NCBI RefSeq assembly: GCF_003024605.1 | Contig: NZ_PYJQ01000005.1 | Span: forward strand, 372,001 to 436,000 | Direction: 5' to 3' | Length of the DNA stretch: 64,000 bases | From: Rhizobium sp. JAB6 | GTDB lineage: Bacteria > Pseudomonadota > Alphaproteobacteria > Rhizobiales > Rhizobiaceae | Program-made: the position numbers and the translations under genes | In this document: piece by piece, positions 36,132 to 49,326 of the stretch | Layout of the letters: every line of letters starts with the position of its first letter | Numbering within the stretch: position 1 is the first letter of the stretch | Notes under the pieces: model-generated | Databases searched by the model: none | The model's input: the letters and a program-made list of their open reading frames with translations, nothing else | Told to the model about the DNA's origin: nothing

Positions 36132-37253
36132 ATGTCCGTTCGTCGACTAGCCGAAGATCAATTCCAGCCTGCCGCCTTCGCTTTCAATGCGGAGAATGCG
36201 GTCTGGGCTGAAAAGACGATCAAGAAATATCCGGAGGGCCGCCAGCAGTCCGCGATCATCCCTCTGATGATGCGTGCGCAGGAGCAGGAAGGCTGGGTCA
36301 CCAAGGCGGCTATCGAAACGATCGCCGACATGCTCGACATGGCCTATATCCGCGCGCTCGAAGTCGCGACCTTCTATACGCAGTTCCAGCTGCACCCGGT
36401 CGGCACGCGTGCCCACGTCCAGGTTTGCGGCACGACGCCCTGCATGCTGCGCGGTGCCGAGGGGCTGATCAAGGTCTGCAAGAGCCGGATCAACGATCAC
36501 GCTTTCGAGCGCAATGCCGACGGCACGCTCTCCTGGGAAGAGGTCGAATGTCAGGGCGCCTGCGTCAACGCACCGATGGTGGTGATCGGCAAGGATACCT
36601 ATGAGGACCTGACGCCGGCACGGCTGGAAGAAATCATCGATGCATTCGCCGCAGGCAAGGGTCATGAAATTCCGACCGGTCCGCAGATCGATCGTGTTTT
36701 CTCCGCTCCGGAAGGCGGTCTGACCTCGCTCGTTTCGGATGAAGCAAAGGCAAAGAGCACGGCGGGTAAGACGGCCAAGGCAACCGCTGACACGGTATCG
36801 ATCCCGCCGTCCGAAGCCGCCCGTGCCAAGAGCACGGACGCGGAAACCAATACGAGCCTGAAGACGCCGGCGACGGAACCGGCTGCCGCGGCCAAGAATG
36901 CCAAGGCTGCCGAAACGCAGCCGCTTTCTGGGACCGCGGCCGCGGAACCCGTAGCCGGGAGACCGTCGCTGGATGATAAGGATCGCCCGGCTGGCATCGA
37001 AAGACCCACACAGCCGGATAATCTGCAGCTCATTTCAGGTGTCGGCCCGAAGATAGAAGGAACCTTGCATGAGCTCGGCATCTTCACTTTCGCGCAGATC
37101 GCAAGCTGGAATGAGGCCGAGCGCCGCTGGGTCGATGGTTATCTGAATTTCAGGGGCCGGATCGAACGAGACGACTGGGTCAGGCAGGCTGAGGCACTCG
37201 CTAAGGGTGGCGAAGCGGAATATATCAAGGTCTTCGGCAAGAAGCCGCGGTAA
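36132..37253 (+). CDS. nuoE: NADH-quinone oxidoreductase subunit E with C-terminal extension
   Basis: 373 aa, more than twice the usual length of about 160-220. Residues 1-185 are the thioredoxin-like NuoE domain with [2Fe-2S] ligands C99, C104, C140 and C144. Residues about 200-295 are an Ala/Lys/Thr-rich linker. Residues about 297-373 form a helix-hairpin-helix-like module ([12 protein letters not shown], then [14 protein letters not shown]) that recurs in the ORF at 38578. NuoE sits at the NADH-oxidising tip with NuoF. The extension may be a docking element for that second protein. Confidence 0.96.
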   Translation: MSVRRLAEDQFQPAAFAFNAENAVWAEKTIKKYPEGRQQSAIIPLMMRAQEQEGWVTKAAIETIADMLDMAYIRALEVATFYTQFQLHPVGTRAHVQVCGTTPCMLRGAEGLIKVCKSRINDHAFERNADGTLSWEEVECQGACVNAPMVVIGKDTYEDLTPARLEEIIDAFAAGKGHEIPTGPQIDRVFSAPEGGLTSLVSDEAKAKSTAGKTAKATADTVSIPPSEAARAKSTDAETNTSLKTPATEPAAAAKNAKAAETQPLSGTAAAEPVAGRPSLDDKDRPAGIERPTQPDNLQLISGVGPKIEGTLHELGIFTFAQIASWNEAERRWVDGYLNFRGRIERDDWVRQAEALAKGGEAEYIKVFGKKPR

Positions 37254-37263
37254 GAGGTGAAGC

Positions 37264-38568
<1,305 letters not shown>

Positions 38569-38577
38569 GGGTCGAAG

Positions 38578-39336
38578 ATGGCGAGGACCAGCAATATCAG
38601 GCAGGACAGCCGAGCGACCGATCATGCATCGGGCGATTTCGGCCGCGTTGCTGCCGATATGCTCGGGAACGCGCCGATCATGCCGATCCATCCGCTGATG
38701 GCCCATCCGGCCGCAGCCGTCGCTGCCGTCACCGCGATCGGCTTCGGTTTCGCCTCGCAGATGGCGGGTGCATTCCTCGGGGCGTTTCAGGGTGCCGTTC
38801 AGGCAACCACCAAACTGGCCGAAGCCCTGGAAGACGAAAAGCATCAGGCTGAGGTCGCTGAGAAACCACCTGCGGCCGATGGCGGGGCGGGGGATGTAAA
38901 GCCTGTGAAGGCGGCGTCCGTTGCCATGCAGGCTGCGCCGAAGCCAGTCGCACCGAAGCCGGCTGCTGCAAAGCAAAAGCCGGCTGCCGTGAAGAAAGCC
39001 GAGCCAAAGCCGGCTGCTGCCGCGCCCAAAATCGCGACGGCGACTGCAAAGGAGACGGCAAGGGTCGAAGCCTCCCCGCCGGTCGCCGCCAAGCCGACCA
39101 CTGGACGCGGCCGCAGGGCGGCCGAGAAGGCTGACGACCTGAAGCGGATCTCCGGCATAGGTCCGAAGCTGGAGCAGGTGCTGAACGGACGTGGCATCAA
39201 GCAGTATGTCGATATCGCCGCCTGGAGCGATGCGGATATCGAGCGGATCGACGCTGAGTTGGGCTTCGATGGTCGCATCCGGCGCGATGACTGGATTGGG
39301 CAGGCGAAGGCGCTGCTGCCGAAGGGCCGGAGTTGA
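38578..39336 (+). CDS. Nuo-operon accessory protein with helix-hairpin-helix-like C-terminus
   Basis: 252 aa, 9 bp after nuoF. Residues about 25-90 are a helical, alanine-rich segment with a hydrophobic GFGFASQMAGAFLGAF stretch. Residues about 95-180 are a Pro/Ala/Lys-rich linker. Residues about 187-252 (RISGIGPKLEQVL, then RIRRDDWIGQAKALLPKG) closely match the last 75 residues of NuoE. No known complex I subunit has this make-up. The lysine-rich linker and paired module suggest an assembly or anchoring factor that binds complex I, but this is inference. Confidence 0.85.
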   Translation: MARTSNIRQDSRATDHASGDFGRVAADMLGNAPIMPIHPLMAHPAAAVAAVTAIGFGFASQMAGAFLGAFQGAVQATTKLAEALEDEKHQAEVAEKPPAADGGAGDVKPVKAASVAMQAAPKPVAPKPAAAKQKPAAVKKAEPKPAAAAPKIATATAKETARVEASPPVAAKPTTGRGRRAAEKADDLKRISGIGPKLEQVLNGRGIKQYVDIAAWSDADIERIDAELGFDGRIRRDDWIGQAKALLPKGRS

Positions 39337-39578
39337 GATTTTTCCTCGGCTGGATGGTGGCCGGGGATGGTGAATGAACGCGCTCGAGATCATTGCGGAG
39401 ATGTCCGCGATGTTTCGGTCGCAAAGCTGGTCTTGCGGGGACAAGATTCAGCAAAGCTTATTGTGAGCGAACCGGTGCTATCAGGCGTTTGAGCCGCCCC
39501 GATGGCAATCCGGTTTGTGATCATGAAATTGTCTGCGGCCGGATTGGGCTGGAGACGTGACATAGGACTGAGTGGACG

Positions 39579-41660
39579 ATGGCTAAACTGAAGATTGACG
39601 GTAAAGAGATCGAAGTTCCGGATCACTACACGCTTATCCAGGCGTGTGAGGAAGCCGGCGCCGAAGTCCCGCGCTTCTGCTTCCATGAACGACTGTCAGT
39701 GGCCGGCAATTGCCGCATGTGCCTCGTAGAGGTGAAGGGTGGCCCGCCGAAGCCGCAGGCATCCTGCGCCATGGGCGTTCGCGATATCCGTGGCGGCCCG
39801 AACGGCGAGCTTCCGGAAGTCTTCACCAACACGCCGATGGTCAAGAAGGCCCGCGAAGGCGTGATGGAATTCCTGCTGATCAACCACCCGCTGGATTGCC
39901 CGATCTGCGACCAGGGCGGCGAATGCGACCTGCAGGACCAGGCCATGGCCTTCGGTATCGACAGTTCGCGCTATCAGGAAGACAAGCGCGCTGTCGAAGA
40001 CAAATATATCGGCCCGCTCGTCAAGACCGTGATGAACCGCTGCATTCACTGCACGCGCTGCGTCCGCTTCACGACGGAAGTTGCCGGCATTTCCGAACTC
40101 GGCCTTATCGGCCGCGGTGAAGATGCCGAAATCACCACCTATCTCGAGCAGGCGATGACCTCCGAGCTGCAGGGCAACGTCGTTGACCTTTGCCCGGTCG
40201 GCGCCTTGACCTCGAAGCCCTTCGCCTTCACCGCTCGTCCGTGGGAACTGAACAAGACCGAATCGATCGACGTCATGGACGCTCTCGGCTCGGCGATCCG
40301 CGTCGATACGCGCGGCCGCGAAGTCATGCGCATCCTGCCCCGCGTCAATGAGCAGATTAACGAAGAGTGGATCTCCGACAAGACCCGTTTCATCTGGGAC
40401 GGCCTGAAGACGCAGCGCCTCGACAAGCCCTATGTCCGCAAGGACGGTCGCCTGCAGCCGGCAAGCTGGAGCGACGCTTTCGCTGCCATCAAGTCGGCCG
40501 TTTCCGCCACCAGCGGCGACAAGATCGGCGCCATTGCCGGCGATCTAGCCTCGGTCGAGGAAATGTACGCTCTCGCCGAATTGCTGAAGTCGCTCGGATC
40601 GGAAAATCTCGACTGTCGCCAGGACGGGACGGCGCTTGATCCGTCGCTCGGCCGCGCGAGCTATATCTTCAACCCCAGCATCCAGGGTATCGAAGCCGCC
40701 GACGCGCTGCTGATTGTCGGCGCCAATCCGCGCTTCGAAGCGGCCGTGATGAATTCGCGCATCCGCAAGCGCTGGCGCCGCGGCAAGTTCCCGATCGGCG
40801 TGATCGGTGAGGCTGCAGATCTTCGCTACTCCTATGATTATCTCGGCGCTGGTCCGGATACGCTGGCCGATCTCGTCAGCGGCTCGCACAGCTTCGCCGA
40901 CGTGCTGAAGAATGCCCAGAAGCCGATGATCATCATCGGCCAGGGCGCTCTGATCCGCGAAGACGGTGCCGAGGTTCTGGCAAATGCTGCCAAGCTCGCC
41001 GCAGCAGTCGGCGTCGTCAAGGAAGACTGGAACGGCTTTGCCGTGCTGCATACGGCCGCTGCACGTGTCGGCGGCCTCGATCTCGGCTTCGTGCCGGGCG
41101 CAAAGGGCGTCAATGCGGCTGCCATGCTGTCGTCGATGGACGTCCTCTTCCTGCTGGGCGCCGACGAGCTCGATTTCAGCCGCAAGGGCGCGAAGTTCAC
41201 TGTCTATATCGGCTCGCACGGCGATAACGGCGCTCAGAATGCCGATGTCATCCTGCCGGCGGCTGCCTATACCGAAAAGTCGGGCACCTGGGTCAACACC
41301 GAGGGCCGCGTCCAGATGGGCAACCGTGCCGGTTTTGCACCGGGCGAGGCTCGCGAGGACTGGGCGATCATCCGTGCCCTTTCCGACGTACTCGGCAGGA
41401 AGCTTCCCTTTGATTCGCTGAGGGAATTGCGGGCAAAGCTCTATGCAGCCTTCCCGCATTTCGCCGGGATCGACGAGATTGCCGAAACCGATAGCGCCCA
41501 AATTGCCGCACTTGCGAAAAAAGCCGGCGCGATGGGCAAATCGGCATTTGCTTCGCCGATCAAAGACTTCTATTTGACGAACCCGATAACGCGCGCATCG
41601 GCTGTCATGGCCGAATGCTCGGCATTGGCCCGCAACAATTTCCGCGTTGCGGCAGAGTAA
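39579..41660 (+). CDS. nuoG: NADH-quinone oxidoreductase subunit G
   Basis: 693 aa, 75-kDa type. [2Fe-2S] ligands: C34, C45, C48 and C63. N5-type cluster: H103, C107, C110 and C116. N4-type cluster: C155, C158, C161 and a cysteine near residue 205 (VDLCPVGAL). A molybdopterin-oxidoreductase-like domain follows. It carries electrons along the peripheral arm. A 242-bp gap separates it from the accessory ORF upstream; no convincing gene was found there. Confidence 0.98.
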   Translation: MAKLKIDGKEIEVPDHYTLIQACEEAGAEVPRFCFHERLSVAGNCRMCLVEVKGGPPKPQASCAMGVRDIRGGPNGELPEVFTNTPMVKKAREGVMEFLLINHPLDCPICDQGGECDLQDQAMAFGIDSSRYQEDKRAVEDKYIGPLVKTVMNRCIHCTRCVRFTTEVAGISELGLIGRGEDAEITTYLEQAMTSELQGNVVDLCPVGALTSKPFAFTARPWELNKTESIDVMDALGSAIRVDTRGREVMRILPRVNEQINEEWISDKTRFIWDGLKTQRLDKPYVRKDGRLQPASWSDAFAAIKSAVSATSGDKIGAIAGDLASVEEMYALAELLKSLGSENLDCRQDGTALDPSLGRASYIFNPSIQGIEAADALLIVGANPRFEAAVMNSRIRKRWRRGKFPIGVIGEAADLRYSYDYLGAGPDTLADLVSGSHSFADVLKNAQKPMIIIGQGALIREDGAEVLANAAKLAAAVGVVKEDWNGFAVLHTAAARVGGLDLGFVPGAKGVNAAAMLSSMDVLFLLGADELDFSRKGAKFTVYIGSHGDNGAQNADVILPAAAYTEKSGTWVNTEGRVQMGNRAGFAPGEAREDWAIIRALSDVLGRKLPFDSLRELRAKLYAAFPHFAGIDEIAETDSAQIAALAKKAGAMGKSAFASPIKDFYLTNPITRASAVMAECSALARNNFRVAAE

Positions 41661-41672
41661 GGGCACAGGACT

Positions 41673-42716
41673 ATGGACTCATTCGTTTCCACCTATCTTT
41701 GGCCGGCGCTGATCATAATCGGCCAGTCCTTGCTGCTCCTGGTCTGCCTGCTGGTCTTCATCGCATACATTCTGCTTGCAGACCGCAAGATCTGGGCGGC
41801 CGTCCAGCTGCGCCGCGGCCCGAACGTCGTCGGCCCCTTCGGTCTGTTCCAGTCCTTTGCCGACCTGCTGAAGTTCATGTTCAAGGAGCCGATCATCCCG
41901 GCCGGCGCCAACAAGACCGTGTTCCTGCTGGCCCCGCTGGTTTCGGTGGTGCTGGCGCTGTCGACCTGGGCGGTCGTGCCGGTGGCGCAGAACTGGGTCG
42001 TCGCCGACATTAACGTCGGCATCCTCTACATTCTGGCGATCTCCTCGCTCGAGGTATACGGCATCATCATGGGCGGCTGGGCTTCGAACTCGAAGTACCC
42101 GTTCCTCGGCGCGCTGCGCTCGGCAGCGCAGATGGTATCCTACGAAGTCTCGATCGGCCTTGTCATCGTCACCGTGCTGCTTTGCGTCGGTTCGCTGAAC
42201 CTGACGGATATCGTGCTGTCGCAGCAGACCGGTCTCGGCACCAAGCTCGGCCTGCCGGCTTCGTTCCTCGACTGGCACTGGCTATCGCTGTTCCCGATGT
42301 TCATCGTGTTCTTCATTTCGGCGCTTGCTGAAACGAACCGCCCGCCCTTCGATCTTCCGGAAGCGGAATCGGAGCTGGTTGCCGGCTTCATGGTCGAATA
42401 CGGCTCTTCGCCGTACATGATGTTCATGCTCGGCGAATATGCAGCCGTCGTCCTGATGTGCTCGCTGACGACGATCCTCTTCCTCGGCGGCTGGCTGCCT
42501 CCGGTCGATATCTGGATCCTGAACTGGGTTCCGGGCATCATCTGGTTCCTGCTGAAGTCGTGCTTTGTGTTCTTCATGTTCGCGATGGTGAAGGCGTTCG
42601 TGCCGCGCTACCGCTACGACCAGCTCATGCGCCTTGGCTGGAAGGTTTTCCTGCCGCTGTCGCTCGCCATGGTCGTTATCGTTGCATTCGTGCTGAAGCT
42701 GACGGGATGGGCATGA
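41673..42716 (+). CDS. nuoH: NADH-quinone oxidoreductase subunit H
   Basis: 347 aa with about eight membrane helices. It carries the family signatures ERK-like [18 protein letters not shown] and [25 protein letters not shown] (loop toward the quinone site). It is a membrane-arm subunit (ND1) at the junction with the peripheral arm, 12 bp after nuoG. Confidence 0.98.
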   Translation: MDSFVSTYLWPALIIIGQSLLLLVCLLVFIAYILLADRKIWAAVQLRRGPNVVGPFGLFQSFADLLKFMFKEPIIPAGANKTVFLLAPLVSVVLALSTWAVVPVAQNWVVADINVGILYILAISSLEVYGIIMGGWASNSKYPFLGALRSAAQMVSYEVSIGLVIVTVLLCVGSLNLTDIVLSQQTGLGTKLGLPASFLDWHWLSLFPMFIVFFISALAETNRPPFDLPEAESELVAGFMVEYGSSPYMMFMLGEYAAVVLMCSLTTILFLGGWLPPVDIWILNWVPGIIWFLLKSCFVFFMFAMVKAFVPRYRYDQLMRLGWKVFLPLSLAMVVIVAFVLKLTGWA

Positions 42717-42756
42717 TGATGTCGATTCTCGCTTCAAGCAGATTTGGAGGTTGAAG

Positions 42757-43248
42757 ATGGCCGGAATTTCCAACGCCGTCAGCTCACTGTTCCTCAAGGA
42801 ATTTGTCGGCGCATTCTTTTTGTCGATGCGTTACTTCTTCAAACAGAAGGCAACGATCAACTACCCCTTCGAAAAGGGGCCGGTCAGCCCGCGCTTCCGC
42901 GGCGAACATGCGCTGCGCCGTTATCCCAACGGCGAAGAGCGTTGCATCGCCTGCAAACTCTGCGAAGCCATTTGTCCTGCCCAGGCCATCACCATCGAGG
43001 CCGGACCACGCCGCAACGACGGCACCCGCCGCACGGTGCGTTACGACATCGACATGGTGAAGTGCATCTATTGCGGCTTCTGCCAGGAGGCTTGCCCGGT
43101 CGACGCCATCGTCGAAGGGCCGAACTTCGAATTCGCCACCGAGACCCGCGAAGAACTCTACTTCGACAAGGCGCGGCTTTTGGACAATGGCGACCGCTGG
43201 GAACGCGAAATCGCGCGCAATATCGCGATCGATTCGCCGTACCGCTGA
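42757..43248 (+). CDS. nuoI: NADH-quinone oxidoreductase subunit I (two [4Fe-4S] ferredoxin-like)
   Basis: 163 aa. Two classical Cx2Cx2Cx3C motifs bind N6a and N6b: C63, C66, C69, C73 and C103, C106, C109, C113. The ATG at 42757 has GGAGG six bases upstream; a TTG at 42751 touches that site and is rejected as the start. Confidence 0.98.
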   Translation: MAGISNAVSSLFLKEFVGAFFLSMRYFFKQKATINYPFEKGPVSPRFRGEHALRRYPNGEERCIACKLCEAICPAQAITIEAGPRRNDGTRRTVRYDIDMVKCIYCGFCQEACPVDAIVEGPNFEFATETREELYFDKARLLDNGDRWEREIARNIAIDSPYR

Positions 43249-43397
43249 GCGGAGTTTTGAATATGCCGTGACGGGCGGTCAAGCGTCGCCGTCGCGGTTG
43301 AATATAGACCGGGGCTTTGCCGGACATGGGTCCGACCGAGCTCCATCGGGCAGGGGAAACACCTCGCTGCCCGGGGGAAGACGAAAAAGGCACCAAC

Positions 43398-44012
43398 ATG
43401 GGTCTGCAGGCTCTTTTTTTCTATATCTTCGCCTTTGTCGCTGTGGCGTCGGCGTTCATGGTTATCTCGGCGCGGAATCCGGTCCATTCGGTCCTGTTCC
43501 TCATCCTGGTTTTCTTCAACGCGGCCGGTCTCTTCCTGCTGATGGGGGCTGAATTCCTGGCGATGATCCTGCTGGTCGTTTATGTCGGGGCCGTGGCGGT
43601 TCTCTTCCTTTTCGTCGTCATGATGCTCGATATCGATTTCTCCGAACTCAGGGCCGGCATCCTGGAATACGCACCGATCGGCGCTTTGATCGGCGTCATT
43701 CTCGCGGCCGAGCTGATTGTCGTGATCGGCGGCAGCGTGATTTCGCCGACCATTGCCAAGACCGTCGCCATGCCGATCCCGGCCTTGACGCAGCGGACGA
43801 ACACCGCCGCCCTCGGCGACGTGCTTTACACCAACTACGTTTATTTCTTCGAGATCGCTGGCCTCGTTCTGCTGGTCGCGATGATCGGTGCAATCGTGCT
43901 GACGCTGAAGCATCGCACGCACATCAAGCGCCAGAACATTTCCCAACAGGTCGCCCGCACGCCCGCGACCGCCGTCGAGGTGGTCAAGGTCAAGCCGGGG
44001 CAGGGCGTCTGA
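43398..44012 (+). CDS. nuoJ: NADH-quinone oxidoreductase subunit J
   Basis: 204 aa with five membrane helices (ND6-type), beginning [32 protein letters not shown] is the conserved third helix with its pi-bulge. An earlier in-frame ATG (43317) would add 27 polar residues unlike the family, so 43398 is preferred, with AAGG eight bases upstream. A 149-bp gap separates it from nuoI. Confidence 0.97.
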   Translation: MGLQALFFYIFAFVAVASAFMVISARNPVHSVLFLILVFFNAAGLFLLMGAEFLAMILLVVYVGAVAVLFLFVVMMLDIDFSELRAGILEYAPIGALIGVILAAELIVVIGGSVISPTIAKTVAMPIPALTQRTNTAALGDVLYTNYVYFFEIAGLVLLVAMIGAIVLTLKHRTHIKRQNISQQVARTPATAVEVVKVKPGQGV

Positions 44013-44043
44013 GGCGAGGCACGAGGATCAAAGGAACAACAAC

Positions 44044-44352
44044 ATGGTCATCGGACTTTCCCATTACCTCACGGTCAGCGCCATTCTCTTCGTGCTCGGC
44101 GTCTTCGGTATCTTTCTGAACCGCAAGAACGTCATCATCATCCTAATGTCCGTCGAACTCATATTGCTCGCCGTCAACATCAACATGGTCGCCTTCTCGT
44201 CGTTCCTCAACGACATTGTCGGCCAGGTTTTCGCTCTATTCATTTTGACCGTCGCTGCGGCTGAAGCGGCGATCGGTCTTGCAATTCTCGTCGTCTTCTA
44301 CCGTAACCGCGGCTCCATCGCGGTCGAAGACGTCAACGTGATGAAGGGCTGA
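44044..44352 (+). CDS. nuoK: NADH-quinone oxidoreductase subunit K
   Basis: A 102-aa protein with three membrane helices (ND4L-type), including the conserved buried glutamate in [13 protein letters not shown] and the second in [11 protein letters not shown]. Membrane-arm proton-pathway subunit. It lies 31 bp after nuoJ. Confidence 0.98.
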   Translation: MVIGLSHYLTVSAILFVLGVFGIFLNRKNVIIILMSVELILLAVNINMVAFSSFLNDIVGQVFALFILTVAAAEAAIGLAILVVFYRNRGSIAVEDVNVMKG

Positions 44353-44359
44353 TAAAGCT

Positions 44360-46354
44360 ATGTTTTTATATAAGGCTATCGTCTTTCTTCCCCTGATTGG
44401 TGCGGTTATAGCCGGCCTTTTCGGCCGTGCGATCGGCGCCAAGGCTTCGGAATATGTAACCACCGGCCTGATGATCATCGCGGCCGTGCTCTCCTGGATC
44501 GTTTTCTTCACGGTGGCGCTCGGCCATACGGATGGCCCGATCAAAGTCGAAGTTCTGCGCTGGATCCAGTCCGGCGGCATCGACGTATCCTGGTCGCTGC
44601 GTGTCGACACGCTGACCTCGGTGATGCTGATCGTCGTGAACTCGGTCTCGACCCTGGTTCACGTCTATTCGATCGGATATATGCATCACGATCCGCATCG
44701 TCCGCGCTTCTTCGCCTATCTCTCGCTTTTCACCTTCGCCATGCTGATGCTGGTGACGTCCGACAACCTCGCCCAGATGTTCTTCGGCTGGGAAGGCGTC
44801 GGTCTGGCCTCCTATCTGCTGATCGGCTTCTGGTTCAAGAAGCCGTCGGCCTCGGCGGCGGCGATGAAGGCCTTCATCGTCAACCGCGTCGGCGACTTTG
44901 GCTTCGTGCTCGGCATTGCCGGCGTCTTCGTCCTCTTCGGCTCGATCAATTTCGATGTCATCTTCGGCAATGCCCAGAGCTTCGCTTCCGGGCAGGGTGG
45001 CCAGCCGGGCGATATCGTGCTCAACCTCTTTGGCATGCATCTCGACCGCGCCCATGCGCTGACGGGCGTCTGCCTGCTGCTTTTCATGGGCGCAATGGGT
45101 AAGTCGGCGCAGTTTCTGCTGCACACCTGGCTGCCGGACGCCATGGAAGGCCCGACGCCGGTTTCCGCGCTCATCCATGCCGCAACCATGGTTACCGCCG
45201 GCGTCTTCCTCGTCGCCCGCATGTCGCCGATCTTCGAACTGTCGCAGGATGCGTTGACCTTCGTCACCATCATCGGCGCGATCACGGCCTTCTTCGCCGC
45301 GACCGTCGGCCTCGTGCAGAACGACATCAAGCGCGTCATCGCTTACTCGACCTGTTCGCAGCTCGGCTACATGTTCGTCGCTCTCGGCGTTGGCGCTTAC
45401 GGCGCTGCGATCTTCCATCTCTTCACCCACGCCTTCTTCAAGGCTCTGCTCTTCCTCTGCGCCGGCTCGGTCATCCATGCCGTCGATGGCGAACAGGACA
45501 TGCGTCACATGGGCGGTCTGCGACCGCATATCCAGAAGACTTTCTGGATGATGATCATCGGCACGCTGGCAATCACCGGCGTCGGTATCCCGCTGACACA
45601 TATCGGCTTTGCCGGCTTCATTTCGAAGGATGCGATCATCCTGGCGGCCTTCGCCTCGCACAATGCAGCCGCCGGCTTTGCCTTCACGCTGCTGGTCATC
45701 GCCGCGATGTTCACGAGCTTCTATTCGTGGCGCCTGATTTTCATGACTTTCTTCGGCAAGCCGCGCGCTTCGCACGAGGTCATGCACCATGTGCATGAAT
45801 CGCCGAACGTCATGCTGATCCCGCTTTACCTGCTGGCGATCGGCGCTGTCGCCGCGGGCATGTATTTCAATGCCGATTTCGTCGGCCACGCCTACGAGGA
45901 ATTCTGGAAGCATGCGTTGTTCACGCTTCCCGACAACAAGATCCTCGAGGAAATGGAACATGCGCCTGTCTGGGTTGAGCTCAGCCCGTTCATCGCCATG
46001 CTCCTCGGTCTCGTCACCGCCTGGTATTTCTACATCAAGTCGCCGGAAACGCCGCGCCGCCTCGCTCAGCAGCAGCACGTGCTTTACGAGTTCCTCTTGA
46101 ACAAGTGGTACTTCGACGAACTCTATGATTTCCTCTTCGTCCGCTCCGCCAAGGCACTTGGCCGCTTCCTCTGGAAGAAGGGCGACGTCGGGGTCATCGA
46201 CACCATCGGCCCGAACGGCATTGCCGCTCGCGTCGTCGATGTCACCAACCGCGTCGTGCGCCTGCAGACCGGCTACCTCTATCACTATGCTTTCGCGATG
46301 CTTCTCGGCATTGCGGCCCTCGTTACCTGGATGATGCTCGGGAGTTCCCTCTGA
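44360..46354 (+). CDS. nuoL: NADH-quinone oxidoreductase subunit L
   Basis: A 664-aa antiporter-like proton-pumping subunit (ND5). It contains [52 protein letters not shown] and the broken-helix lysine regions. The C-terminal part (about residues 510-664) fits the lateral amphipathic helix and last transmembrane helix. Its stop overlaps the nuoM start (TGATG). Confidence 0.98.
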   Translation: MFLYKAIVFLPLIGAVIAGLFGRAIGAKASEYVTTGLMIIAAVLSWIVFFTVALGHTDGPIKVEVLRWIQSGGIDVSWSLRVDTLTSVMLIVVNSVSTLVHVYSIGYMHHDPHRPRFFAYLSLFTFAMLMLVTSDNLAQMFFGWEGVGLASYLLIGFWFKKPSASAAAMKAFIVNRVGDFGFVLGIAGVFVLFGSINFDVIFGNAQSFASGQGGQPGDIVLNLFGMHLDRAHALTGVCLLLFMGAMGKSAQFLLHTWLPDAMEGPTPVSALIHAATMVTAGVFLVARMSPIFELSQDALTFVTIIGAITAFFAATVGLVQNDIKRVIAYSTCSQLGYMFVALGVGAYGAAIFHLFTHAFFKALLFLCAGSVIHAVDGEQDMRHMGGLRPHIQKTFWMMIIGTLAITGVGIPLTHIGFAGFISKDAIILAAFASHNAAAGFAFTLLVIAAMFTSFYSWRLIFMTFFGKPRASHEVMHHVHESPNVMLIPLYLLAIGAVAAGMYFNADFVGHAYEEFWKHALFTLPDNKILEEMEHAPVWVELSPFIAMLLGLVTAWYFYIKSPETPRRLAQQQHVLYEFLLNKWYFDELYDFLFVRSAKALGRFLWKKGDVGVIDTIGPNGIAARVVDVTNRVVRLQTGYLYHYAFAMLLGIAALVTWMMLGSSL

Positions 46355-47865
46355 TGACCGATTGGCCCATTCTTTCAACGGTCACATTCCTGCCGCTCGT
46401 CGGCGTCGTTCTCCTGCTGTTTACGCAGGACAACGGTGCCAATGGTCGCCGGAACGTCCTGAACATTTCGCTGGCAACGACCGTCGTCACGTTCATCGTG
46501 TCGCTGTTCGTCTGGATCTGGTTCGACAATGCCAATCCAGGCTTCCAGCTCGTCGAGAAGCATGACTGGCTGAACAGCGGCATCAGCTATCACATGGGCG
46601 TCGACGGCATCTCCATGCTGTTCGTCATCCTGTCGACCTTCCTGATGCCCTTCTGCGTGCTGGCGAGCTGGCTCTCGGTCGAAAAGCGGCTGAAGGACTA
46701 CATGATCGCCTTCCTCGTCCTCGAGACGATGATGATCGGCGTGTTCGTGTCGCTGGATATCGTTCTGTTCTACGTCTTCTTCGAAGCTGGCCTCATCCCG
46801 ATGTTCCTGATCATCGGCGTCTGGGGCGGCAAGGATCGCGTCTACGCCAGCTACAAGTTCTTCCTCTATACGCTGCTCGGCTCGGTGCTGATGCTGCTCG
46901 CCATCATGGCGATGTACTGGCAGGCCGGCACGACCGACATCCAGGCACTGCTGCAATACAAGTTCCCGCCGCAGATGCAGACTTGGCTATGGCTCGCCTT
47001 CTTCGCCTCCTTCGCGGTGAAGATGCCGATGTGGCCGGTCCACACCTGGCTTCCCGATGCGCACGTTCAGGCGCCGACGGCGGGCTCGGTTATCCTGGCC
47101 GGCGTCCTCCTGAAGCTCGGCGGCTACGGTCTCATCCGCTTCTCGCTCGGCATGTTCCCGAACGCTTCCGAATATTTCGCGCCGCTCGTCTTTGCTCTTT
47201 CGGTCATCGCAATCATCTACACCTCGCTGGTGGCGATGATGCAGGACGACATCAAGAAGCTGATTGCCTATTCGTCGGTCGCCCACATGGGCTATGTCAC
47301 GATGGGTATCTTCGCGGCAAACCAGCAGGGCGTGCAGGGTGCGATCTTCCAGATGCTCTCGCACGGTATCGTCTCGGGCGCGCTCTTCCTCTGCGTCGGC
47401 GTAATCTATGACCGCACCCATACCCGCGAGATCGCGGCCTATGGCGGCCTGGTCAACAACATGCCGAAATATGCCGTTGCCATGATGGTCTTCACCATGG
47501 CGAATGTCGGTCTGCCCGGCACGTCCGGCTTCATCGGCGAATTCCTGACCCTGATCGGCGTCTTCCGCGCCAATACCTGGGTTGCGCTCTTTGCCGCAAC
47601 CGGCGTGATCCTGTCGGCGGCTTACGCGCTCTGGCTCTACCGCCGCGTCATTTTCGGCGCGCTGGAAAAGGAAAACTTGAAGAAGCTCCTGGATCTGTCG
47701 CCGCGTGAACAGCTGATCCTCTATCCGCTGATCGCGCTGACCATCCTCTTCGGTGTCTATCCGGCTCCGATCTTCGATGCCACGGCGGCGTCGGTTGATC
47801 TGCTGGTGAACAATTATACCGCTGCCCTGCACGCTGCGCAGAATGTTGCGCTGTCGATGAATTGA
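46354..47865 (+). CDS. nuoM: NADH-quinone oxidoreductase subunit M
   Basis: A 503-aa antiporter-like subunit (ND4) with about 14 helices. Landmarks are [18 protein letters not shown] (conserved glutamate), [30 protein letters not shown] and the [17 protein letters not shown] helix. Translation is coupled to nuoL through a TGATG overlap. Confidence 0.98.
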   Translation: MTDWPILSTVTFLPLVGVVLLLFTQDNGANGRRNVLNISLATTVVTFIVSLFVWIWFDNANPGFQLVEKHDWLNSGISYHMGVDGISMLFVILSTFLMPFCVLASWLSVEKRLKDYMIAFLVLETMMIGVFVSLDIVLFYVFFEAGLIPMFLIIGVWGGKDRVYASYKFFLYTLLGSVLMLLAIMAMYWQAGTTDIQALLQYKFPPQMQTWLWLAFFASFAVKMPMWPVHTWLPDAHVQAPTAGSVILAGVLLKLGGYGLIRFSLGMFPNASEYFAPLVFALSVIAIIYTSLVAMMQDDIKKLIAYSSVAHMGYVTMGIFAANQQGVQGAIFQMLSHGIVSGALFLCVGVIYDRTHTREIAAYGGLVNNMPKYAVAMMVFTMANVGLPGTSGFIGEFLTLIGVFRANTWVALFAATGVILSAAYALWLYRRVIFGALEKENLKKLLDLSPREQLILYPLIALTILFGVYPAPIFDATAASVDLLVNNYTAALHAAQNVALSMN

Positions 47866-47883
47866 TGACGGGACCTATTCGAC

Positions 47884-49326
47884 ATGACTGCTGACACAAT
47901 TCTTGCAAGCCTGCATCTTTCCATTCCGGAGCTCATCCTCGCGGTCGGTGCGCTTGCGTTGCTCATGATCGGCGTCTTCTCGGGCGAGCGGTCGGGACCC
48001 ACGGTCACCGGTCTTGCCATCGCGGTGCTCGCGGTGGCAGGTCTCTGGATCATCTTCGTGCCGGGTGAGGGGCTAGCCTACGGCGGCGCCTATCTCGCTG
48101 ATGGCTTCTCCCGCTTCATGAAGATCGTGGCGCTGGTCGGCTCGATCGTTGCCATGTTCCTCAGCATGGGCCAGGCGCGCGAGCAGCAGCTCGATCGCTT
48201 CGAGTTCCCGGTCCTGCTCGTGCTCGCGACCCTCGGCATCCTGCTGATGATCTCGGCGCATGATCTGATCTCGCTCTACCTGTCGCTGGAACTGCAGTCG
48301 CTGGCGCTTTACGTCGTTGCCGCCATCAATCGTGACAGCATCAAGTCGACTGAAGCCGGCCTGAAGTACTTCGTCCTCGGTGCGCTGTCCTCCGGCATGC
48401 TGCTCTATGGCATGTCGCTGGTCTACGGCTTTACCGGTCATACGACCTTCGATGCGATCGCGACCGCACTCAGCGCCGAGACCCGCTCGCTCGGCCTCGT
48501 TTTCGGCCTGGTCTTCGTGCTCGCCGGTCTGGCCTTCAAGATCTCCGCCGTGCCGTTCCACATGTGGACGCCCGATGTCTACGAAGGTGCGCCGACCCCG
48601 GTGACCGCCTTCTTTGCCGCGGCCCCCAAGGTCGCCGCCATGGCGATCCTGACCCGCATCGTCGTCACCGCCTTCCATCCGGTATTGGCCGATTGGCAGC
48701 AGATCATCGTCTTTATCTCGATCGCCTCGATGGTGCTGGGCTCCTTCGCCGCGATCGGCCAGCGCAACTTCAAGCGACTGATGGCCTATTCGTCGATCGG
48801 TCACATGGGCTATGCGCTCGTCGGCCTCGCCGCCGGCACCAAGACCGGCGTATCCGGCGTCATGCTCTACATGGTCATCTACATGGTCATGACGCTCGGC
48901 TCCTTCGCCATCATCATGGCGATGCGCCGCAAGGACGGCCGCCAGGTCGAGAACATCGATGATCTCGCCGGCCTCTCCGCGACCAATCCTTTCATGGCGG
49001 TCGTTCTGACGGCGCTGATGTTCTCGCTCGCCGGCATTCCGCCGCTCGCAGGCTTCTTCGGAAAGTACTTCGTCTTCGTCGCAGCCATCCAGGCGCATCT
49101 CTATGCGCTCGCCATCATCGGCGTTCTGGCTTCGGTCGTCGGCGCTTACTACTACCTGCGCGTCATCAAGGTGATGTGGTTCGATGAAGCCAAGGACGAA
49201 TTCGCACGGACGGCTGGTTCGCTGCGCCTCGTCTTCGGTCTCTCCGGCCTGTTCGTCATTGCCTACGTCTTCTTCGGCGGCGCAATCGGCGGTGCTGCCG
49301 ATCTGGCTGCTGCGACGCTGTTTTGA
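47884..49326 (+). CDS. nuoN: NADH-quinone oxidoreductase subunit N
   Basis: A 480-aa antiporter-like subunit (ND2). The family features [40 protein letters not shown] and the [16 protein letters not shown] helix are present. It is the last of the 14 nuo genes. Its stop overlaps the birA start (TGATG), tying birA to the operon. Confidence 0.98.
   Translation: MTADTILASLHLSIPELILAVGALALLMIGVFSGERSGPTVTGLAIAVLAVAGLWIIFVPGEGLAYGGAYLADGFSRFMKIVALVGSIVAMFLSMGQAREQQLDRFEFPVLLVLATLGILLMISAHDLISLYLSLELQSLALYVVAAINRDSIKSTEAGLKYFVLGALSSGMLLYGMSLVYGFTGHTTFDAIATALSAETRSLGLVFGLVFVLAGLAFKISAVPFHMWTPDVYEGAPTPVTAFFAAAPKVAAMAILTRIVVTAFHPVLADWQQIIVFISIASMVLGSFAAIGQRNFKRLMAYSSIGHMGYALVGLAAGTKTGVSGVMLYMVIYMVMTLGSFAIIMAMRRKDGRQVENIDDLAGLSATNPFMAVVLTALMFSLAGIPPLAGFFGKYFVFVAAIQAHLYALAIIGVLASVVGAYYYLRVIKVMWFDEAKDEFARTAGSLRLVFGLSGLFVIAYVFFGGAIGGAADLAAATLF

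Noticed and set aside
39374..39466. 30-codon ORF in the gap before nuoG
   Set aside because: No good ribosome-binding site and no coding character; probably untranslated spacer.
44366..46378. 670-codon antisense ORF opposite nuoL
   Set aside because: A shadow of a highly conserved membrane-protein gene; its product is unusually His/Asp/Arg-rich.
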